A stretch of DNA of 64,000 bases, taken from Clostridia bacterium (GTDB lineage Bacteria; Bacillota; Clostridia; Oscillospirales; CAG-272). This document shows, one piece after another, positions 60,082-64,000 of this stretch (positions are counted from its first letter, which is position 1; each line of letters opens with the position of its first letter). The stretch is from contig JAFTKJ010000025.1 in the NCBI GenBank assembly GCA_017453305.1, forward strand, positions 64,392 through 128,391. The letters run 5' to 3'. Position numbers and translations under genes: made by a program. The notes below the pieces were generated by a model. That model saw only the letters and a list, made by a program, of their open reading frames with translations. It ran no database searches and had not been told where the DNA came from.

Positions 60082-62292
60082 TCAAAGCTTGCAGGTGTAT
60101 TGCGCGTTTAGCTGAGTCTGCGAAAGGCTTGTACCGTTTGGCAAAAGGATCTCTGCTTGCATATCGGTATTGGGAAGGGCAACGGAAAGCTCGATTTCAC
60201 CGTCGGACTTTTTCCATTCTACCAAAATATTACCCTTTGGTGTGGGCACGCTTCCTTTTGCCCACGTCAGCGCGTGCGTTTGAAAATCGGGGCGGATGCG
60301 CACGGTCTTGTAGCCGTCCGCAGTCGGATAAACGCCCAGTACCATGGCGGAGAACTCGTATGCGGGGGCGGAGCTCCAGGCGTGGCACTCACTGCGCGGC
60401 GAATCGGGATTCTCGCACCAGGTGGTACAGTGCAGATCCAGCATTCTCTGCCAACCGGCAAACAGCTCGGGGGCGTACCGATAGCGGTCGGCAAGCTCCA
60501 GGGCGCGGAACAGATAGTGATTCATCGAAAAGGTGCACTTTTCCACGCGTACGTGTCCGTCAAAGGTGCGGTCGATCAACGATTCCGCCTCGGTTCCAAC
60601 CACTGCACCCGAAAGGATCGCCCAAAGCGTGGTATGCTGTGAGAATTCACGGCGCGAGGGGACGTTACGGTAGAGCTTGGCATCTGCGTCATAGCAATGC
60701 AGCTTGACCGCGTTGATCATTTCATCGGCTCTTGCACGGTATTCGTCGGCGCGCATGGGACGGTTCAAAGCGGTGCAGATCTCAGCTCCTGCGCGCAACG
60801 CGGCGGCATACATCAGGCAGGTCACGGTCAGCGGCTCCTCATCGCCACCCGTGGGGACACCGCGCTCCCATGCGGGTACCCAATCCACAAAATGCCAATA
60901 GGGAGTGGGAGAGATCAGCCCGTCGGCGTTCTTTAAGTTTTCAAACGCCTCCAAAGCTTTATCCAAAACGCCCGTCAGACTCTGCACAGTGGAAAGATCC
61001 CCCGTATAACGCAGATAATCGCGGAGCATCAGCACCCAGAACAGAGTAAAGTCCGGAATGATCTGCACGTGCGTGGAGGGGTAATTTGCCTGCAGCATAC
61101 CGTCCGGCATTTGAGAATGCGCAAGATCGATCAGTGACTTGTGCGGCATGCGCATATCGCTTGCCATGCGCAGGGTGAACAGCATCTCCAGCGCGCTGTC
61201 CATTTCATATTGCTGTTGCTCGTAGTGTGGGCAATCCACATAGATCTCGTGCATGCAACACAAAAGGGTGTTGCGGCTGATGCACCACATCTGGTTCAGG
61301 CGCTCGTCCGAGCAACAAAAGCTTCCGTCCTCGTCCAAAGGGTAAAAGTAAGAGGAAAATTCTGCGGATATGCAAGAAAGCTCCGCATCCTCCTCAAATT
61401 CCAGGCGAATGAAGCGGAAAGCGCGATACCAAAAGGTTTCAAAGGTTTGTTCCTTGCCTGTTGTGTGTAAAAGATCAAAATGCTGAGATCTTGCCGAGGC
61501 ATCGGGCAAGCACGCGGCGTCGTCACGGATCGCCTTGGTGTGCGGACGTCCCGTTTCCGGATCGCAGACAGCGTAGCATTCGGCATAGTTGATGCGAATG
61601 ACACTGCCTTTTTTTGCGCACAGACGGAGGGCTACCTTTGCCGTTGTGTAAATGCCGGCGTCAAGCTCAAGAAAGCCCTTTCCGCGGCGTACCACGCGCA
61701 TCGCCTTTGGGGATGCGGTCTGCATTTGCGGAATGAGGCGCGCCTTGAGAATGTAAGGATCGTTCAAGCCGTAGGGATTGTATCCGCAATCGGGAATCGG
61801 CTCATAAAAATTGTGGATTGCAACGGGCGTGCGGACAGAAGCTCCAAGCACCTCGTCAAAGGGGGGCAGGGAAAGAAATCCGCGCGGAATCAAGCGGATC
61901 GCGTCCTCACGCTCGCAGCACCAGCTTTCGTCGGTGGAAAGAGGCGTGCACGTTTCTCCGTTTTGTAAGATTCCGTCAAACCACAATGCGGGGCGCTCAC
62001 GGTGAAAGCTTGCTATAAAGTGGTCGTCGGCAATGTGCAGAACCTTGATCAAAATCTCATTTTCTCCGTCATTTAAATCCCGGGAGAGATCGTAGGTTTC
62101 ATAGTACCGAACGTATTGCGGACCTTGACAAGGCCCTTCGCCAATCATTTTGCCGTTCAAATAAAGTTGATAGCGTGTGTCGGCGCAGACGCGTGCCGAA
62201 AGCCTCGATTTTGCAGTGGCGTCAAAGCACTTGCGAAAATAATAATAGTGAGAGGCGTGCGGTACTTCTGCAGTGGTGATCCAATTGCTCAT
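60082..62292 (-). CDS. Alpha-L-rhamnosidase-like, GH78 type
   Basis: GH78 enzymes remove alpha-L-rhamnose, e.g. from rhamnogalacturonan. Of the 736 residues, the first part (to about 320) is beta-sandwich material with YFRKCFDATAKSRLSARVCADTRYQLYLNGKMIG split across residues 18-52. The catalytic (alpha/alpha)6 barrel starts near 340 with IYVDCPHYEQQQYEMDS, where Glu is the expected acid. WILSGAVVGTE-like AILSGAVVGTE and HAWSSAPAYEF are late family motifs. No signal peptide is visible. It lies 6 bases from the GH28-like gene and 13 from the next gene upstream. Confidence 0.85.
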   Translation of the reverse strand: MSNWITTAEVPHASHYYYFRKCFDATAKSRLSARVCADTRYQLYLNGKMIGEGPCQGPQYVRYYETYDLSRDLNDGENEILIKVLHIADDHFIASFHRERPALWFDGILQNGETCTPLSTDESWCCEREDAIRLIPRGFLSLPPFDEVLGASVRTPVAIHNFYEPIPDCGYNPYGLNDPYILKARLIPQMQTASPKAMRVVRRGKGFLELDAGIYTTAKVALRLCAKKGSVIRINYAECYAVCDPETGRPHTKAIRDDAACLPDASARSQHFDLLHTTGKEQTFETFWYRAFRFIRLEFEEDAELSCISAEFSSYFYPLDEDGSFCCSDERLNQMWCISRNTLLCCMHEIYVDCPHYEQQQYEMDSALEMLFTLRMASDMRMPHKSLIDLAHSQMPDGMLQANYPSTHVQIIPDFTLFWVLMLRDYLRYTGDLSTVQSLTGVLDKALEAFENLKNADGLISPTPYWHFVDWVPAWERGVPTGGDEEPLTVTCLMYAAALRAGAEICTALNRPMRADEYRARADEMINAVKLHCYDADAKLYRNVPSRREFSQHTTLWAILSGAVVGTEAESLIDRTFDGHVRVEKCTFSMNHYLFRALELADRYRYAPELFAGWQRMLDLHCTTWCENPDSPRSECHAWSSAPAYEFSAMVLGVYPTADGYKTVRIRPDFQTHALTWAKGSVPTPKGNILVEWKKSDGEIELSVALPNTDMQAEILLPNGTSLSQTQLNAQYTCKL

Positions 62293-62305
62293 GGCTGCTC
62301 CTTTG

Positions 62306-64000
62306 TTATTTGTAATAATTTAAGTGGATATCCCCCAAAAGTCCCGAGGGAGGAATTTGCATAAAGTATGAGAAGGAATCATGATTTTGTCGCACCAAAG
62401 TGTTGGAAACGGTCAGTTCTACGCGGTTTTCACCAATTTTTACAGCGCTTGAAATATCAAACGCATAAGGCGCGCAAATGCGCACACCGACGTCCGTTCC
62501 GTTGATCTTCAATTCGGCAACCTCACCCACGGTACCAAGATCCAGACAAAGGCATTCGGGGATGGTTTCGAGTTGGAAGGAGAACTCGTATCGCATTTTT
62601 CCAGCAAAATCGGGGTAGCGGTCGTGCGCGGTCACGTTGAAAAAGTGATCAAACGTTCCGATCTTCTCAAATTTCCAAGGATCTCTTGCATCCGCCAGGG
62701 AAAGCGTAAAGGTGGGGGAGATGCACTCGCTGAAAAGAAGCTCTTTTTTTGTCGGGAGATCACATGCGTCGTCAAATATCAAAATGCAGGACTGTCCCGC
62801 AAGGAGAGAGATCGCTACACTTCCGTCCTCAGTGTGCGCACGATAAGAGGCGTCGCCCAAAAGATCCAGAGAGAGATACGCGCCGCGCGCGGGAAGCTGA
62901 ATTTTCGTATCGGCGGTCTTGTAGGGATCCTCGTTAAAGAGCATAAAGAGCTCCTGTCCGTCCTTTTTGGCGTGATAGATGCGCAGCTTTTCAAAGCCGT
63001 CGGGAACAGTGATCTCATACATGCCACGCGCTTGCAGCAGGTGGGCAAGCTCCTCCAGCGCAACCGCTTCAAAGCTTTCGGGGGCATTTTTGGGAAGGGC
63101 ATTGACAAAGCAAACGGTCAATCCCTGCTCCTGCAGTGCGCCCAAGGTATCGTAAAAATCCTTTGGCAAAGTTTCTGCTTCGGGAACGATCAGGCAATCA
63201 AAGCGCTCGTCGGCAAGCAGAAGCTTTCCATTCTCTACTTTTGCATCGCGCAGATAGTCCATGGGAACGATGTCGTAATCAATGTGGTGATCGTAAAGCT
63301 CCCGGGCGGGGAGGTAGCAGGGCATTGCCGTGTTGGTGGGGCTGCACCATTCGCCCTCGGCGTGATACAAAAGTGCGGCATTTGCCACGTGCGTGCCGCC
63401 AAAAAGCAGGTGTGCGGCACGGTTGGTGTATTTCATCAAAGCCGAAAAGCCTTCAAATTCGGGATCGTGTCCCTCGGCACCAAAGTGTGGGGGACAGTCG
63501 CGGTCGGGATAAAAGGAGGTAAAGGCGTGGGGCACGAAATAATGGATGCCACGCACCAAGAAAAAGTCGATCAGCCATTTCATAAACGGAACGCCCTCTG
63601 CCCAGCCGTAAGCACCAAAGACCTCACACATGGCGCGCTTTTGCATACGCGGATTGAGGTGTGCCAAGGAAGCGCCGAGCTTTGCAAGCTCGTAATGGAA
63701 AAAGGGACCGTTGGGGCTACCCGTAGAAAGAGAGCCGCTGTGAACGTAGTCCGAAAGTCCCGGCATGACCTGGTGCAAAACGACGTCAATGCCTGACATG
63801 TGCTGTCCCGCAAGGGCGCGGAAGTAATGTCCCGTGCCGTATCCCATGTGCGTATGCGCGCCCATATCCTCAATAACGTGACCGATGTACTCCACGTTGT
63901 GCGCCTGACACCAATCTCCAAGCCTTTGGCAAAAATACTTGCTGTAAAGCGTGGTAATGGCGTCCATGTAGGCTCTGCGCACGGCGGCGCGAAGCTCGTT
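62306..64000 (-). CDS. Partial large glycoside hydrolase, possibly GH106-like rhamnosidase
   Basis: The frame is open to the right edge, so the N-terminus lies outside the window; a GTG at 63982 is not convincing as a start. The visible 560 residues include HVIEDMGAHTHMGYGTGHYFRALAG and GIDVVLHQVMPG at the beginning, a glutamine amidotransferase-like stretch (FDCLIVPEAETLP), and a C-terminal galactose-binding-like domain with GEVAELKINGTDVG and GENRVELTVSNTL. This layout fits large multidomain rhamnosidases such as GH106, or beta-galactosidase-like proteins. The family call is tentative; the operon with GH28 and GH78 supports pectin breakdown. Confidence 0.6.
   Translation of the reverse strand, partial: NELRAAVRRAYMDAITTLYSKYFCQRLGDWCQAHNVEYIGHVIEDMGAHTHMGYGTGHYFRALAGQHMSGIDVVLHQVMPGLSDYVHSGSLSTGSPNGPFFHYELAKLGASLAHLNPRMQKRAMCEVFGAYGWAEGVPFMKWLIDFFLVRGIHYFVPHAFTSFYPDRDCPPHFGAEGHDPEFEGFSALMKYTNRAAHLLFGGTHVANAALLYHAEGEWCSPTNTAMPCYLPARELYDHHIDYDIVPMDYLRDAKVENGKLLLADERFDCLIVPEAETLPKDFYDTLGALQEQGLTVCFVNALPKNAPESFEAVALEELAHLLQARGMYEITVPDGFEKLRIYHAKKDGQELFMLFNEDPYKTADTKIQLPARGAYLSLDLLGDASYRAHTEDGSVAISLLAGQSCILIFDDACDLPTKKELLFSECISPTFTLSLADARDPWKFEKIGTFDHFFNVTAHDRYPDFAGKMRYEFSFQLETIPECLCLDLGTVGEVAELKINGTDVGVRICAPYAFDISSAVKIGENRVELTVSNTLVRQNHDSFSYFMQIPPSGLLGDIHLNYYK

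Noticed and set aside
1..64000. Defence system, prophage, integrated element or toxin-antitoxin pair
   Set aside because: I looked for integrases, transposases, restriction or CRISPR proteins, small paired genes and direct repeats on both strands and found none. Gene order is conserved housekeeping throughout most of the window.

Overview
The window looks like a chromosomal segment of a spore-forming, anaerobic Firmicute of the class Clostridia (an Oscillospirales- or Christensenellales-like gut or rumen plant degrader is my inference). The reasons are a spoIIIA sporulation operon, an anaerobic (class III) ribonucleotide reductase with its activase, Firmicutes gene orders (ylxM-ffh-rpsP-khpA, infC-rpmI-rplT, dprA-topA-trmFO, plsX-rnc-smc-ftsY, yhbY-nadD-yqeK-LCP-rsfS-leuS), strong Shine-Dalgarno sites and canonical sigma-A promoters. 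Coding density is very high, no gene-free stretch exceeds about 260 bases, and I saw no rRNA, tRNA, insertion sequence, prophage or CRISPR array.

Layout. 3-4153: the 3' part of a probable carbohydrate-active enzyme, then uvrA. 4248-6667: a self-contained polar amino-acid ABC transporter operon with its own promoter and terminator. 6703-18881: one promoter followed by twelve tightly packed genes. They encode all seven shikimate steps (AroF, AroB, AroQ, AroE and AroK as one fused protein, AroA, AroC), chorismate mutase/prephenate dehydratase, prephenate dehydrogenase and an aminotransferase, i.e. the route from central metabolites to Phe and Tyr. MetY, MetA and a DUF1893 protein follow. 18892-21789: nrdD-nrdG behind a promoter overlapped by two NrdR-box-like sites 32 bases apart. 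21801-25762: a sugar isomerase-like gene, a glutamine-dependent NAD synthetase and a short-chain dehydrogenase. 25800-28192: ylxM-ffh-rpsP-khpA. 28203-32415 (minus strand): spoIIIAA to spoIIIAG, without spoIIIAH. 32523-35900: a P-loop ATPase, an arylamine N-acetyltransferase-like protein and a B12-binding radical SAM protein. 35975-37374: infC-rpmI-rplT with a structured leader and an apparent AUU start for IF3.

37451-58743 is 21 kb of same-strand genes with gaps of 55 bases or less and no terminator that I could see. It covers a SpoU-type RNA methyltransferase, dprA, topA, trmFO, plsX, rnc, a radical SAM protein, smc, ftsY, rdgB, yhbY, nadD, yqeK, an LCP protein, rsfS and leuS, and ends in an orphan degenerate response regulator and a 25-bp perfect terminator hairpin. 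Its most striking part is ftsY, whose product carries 22 exact-length copies of an eight-residue Ala/Glu/Lys/Gln repeat.

58777-64000 (minus strand) holds three tightly spaced glycosidase genes (GH28-like, GH78-like and a large partial enzyme, possibly GH106-like). They point to breakdown of rhamnogalacturonan or a related pectic polymer, and the locus runs off the right edge.

Most of the window is conserved housekeeping. I did not find an unmistakable new defence or mobile system. The less understood parts are the repeat arm on FtsY, the ATPase/NAT/radical-SAM group at 32523-35900, the degenerate regulator coupled to leuS, and a promoter-like element inside the 37451 gene.
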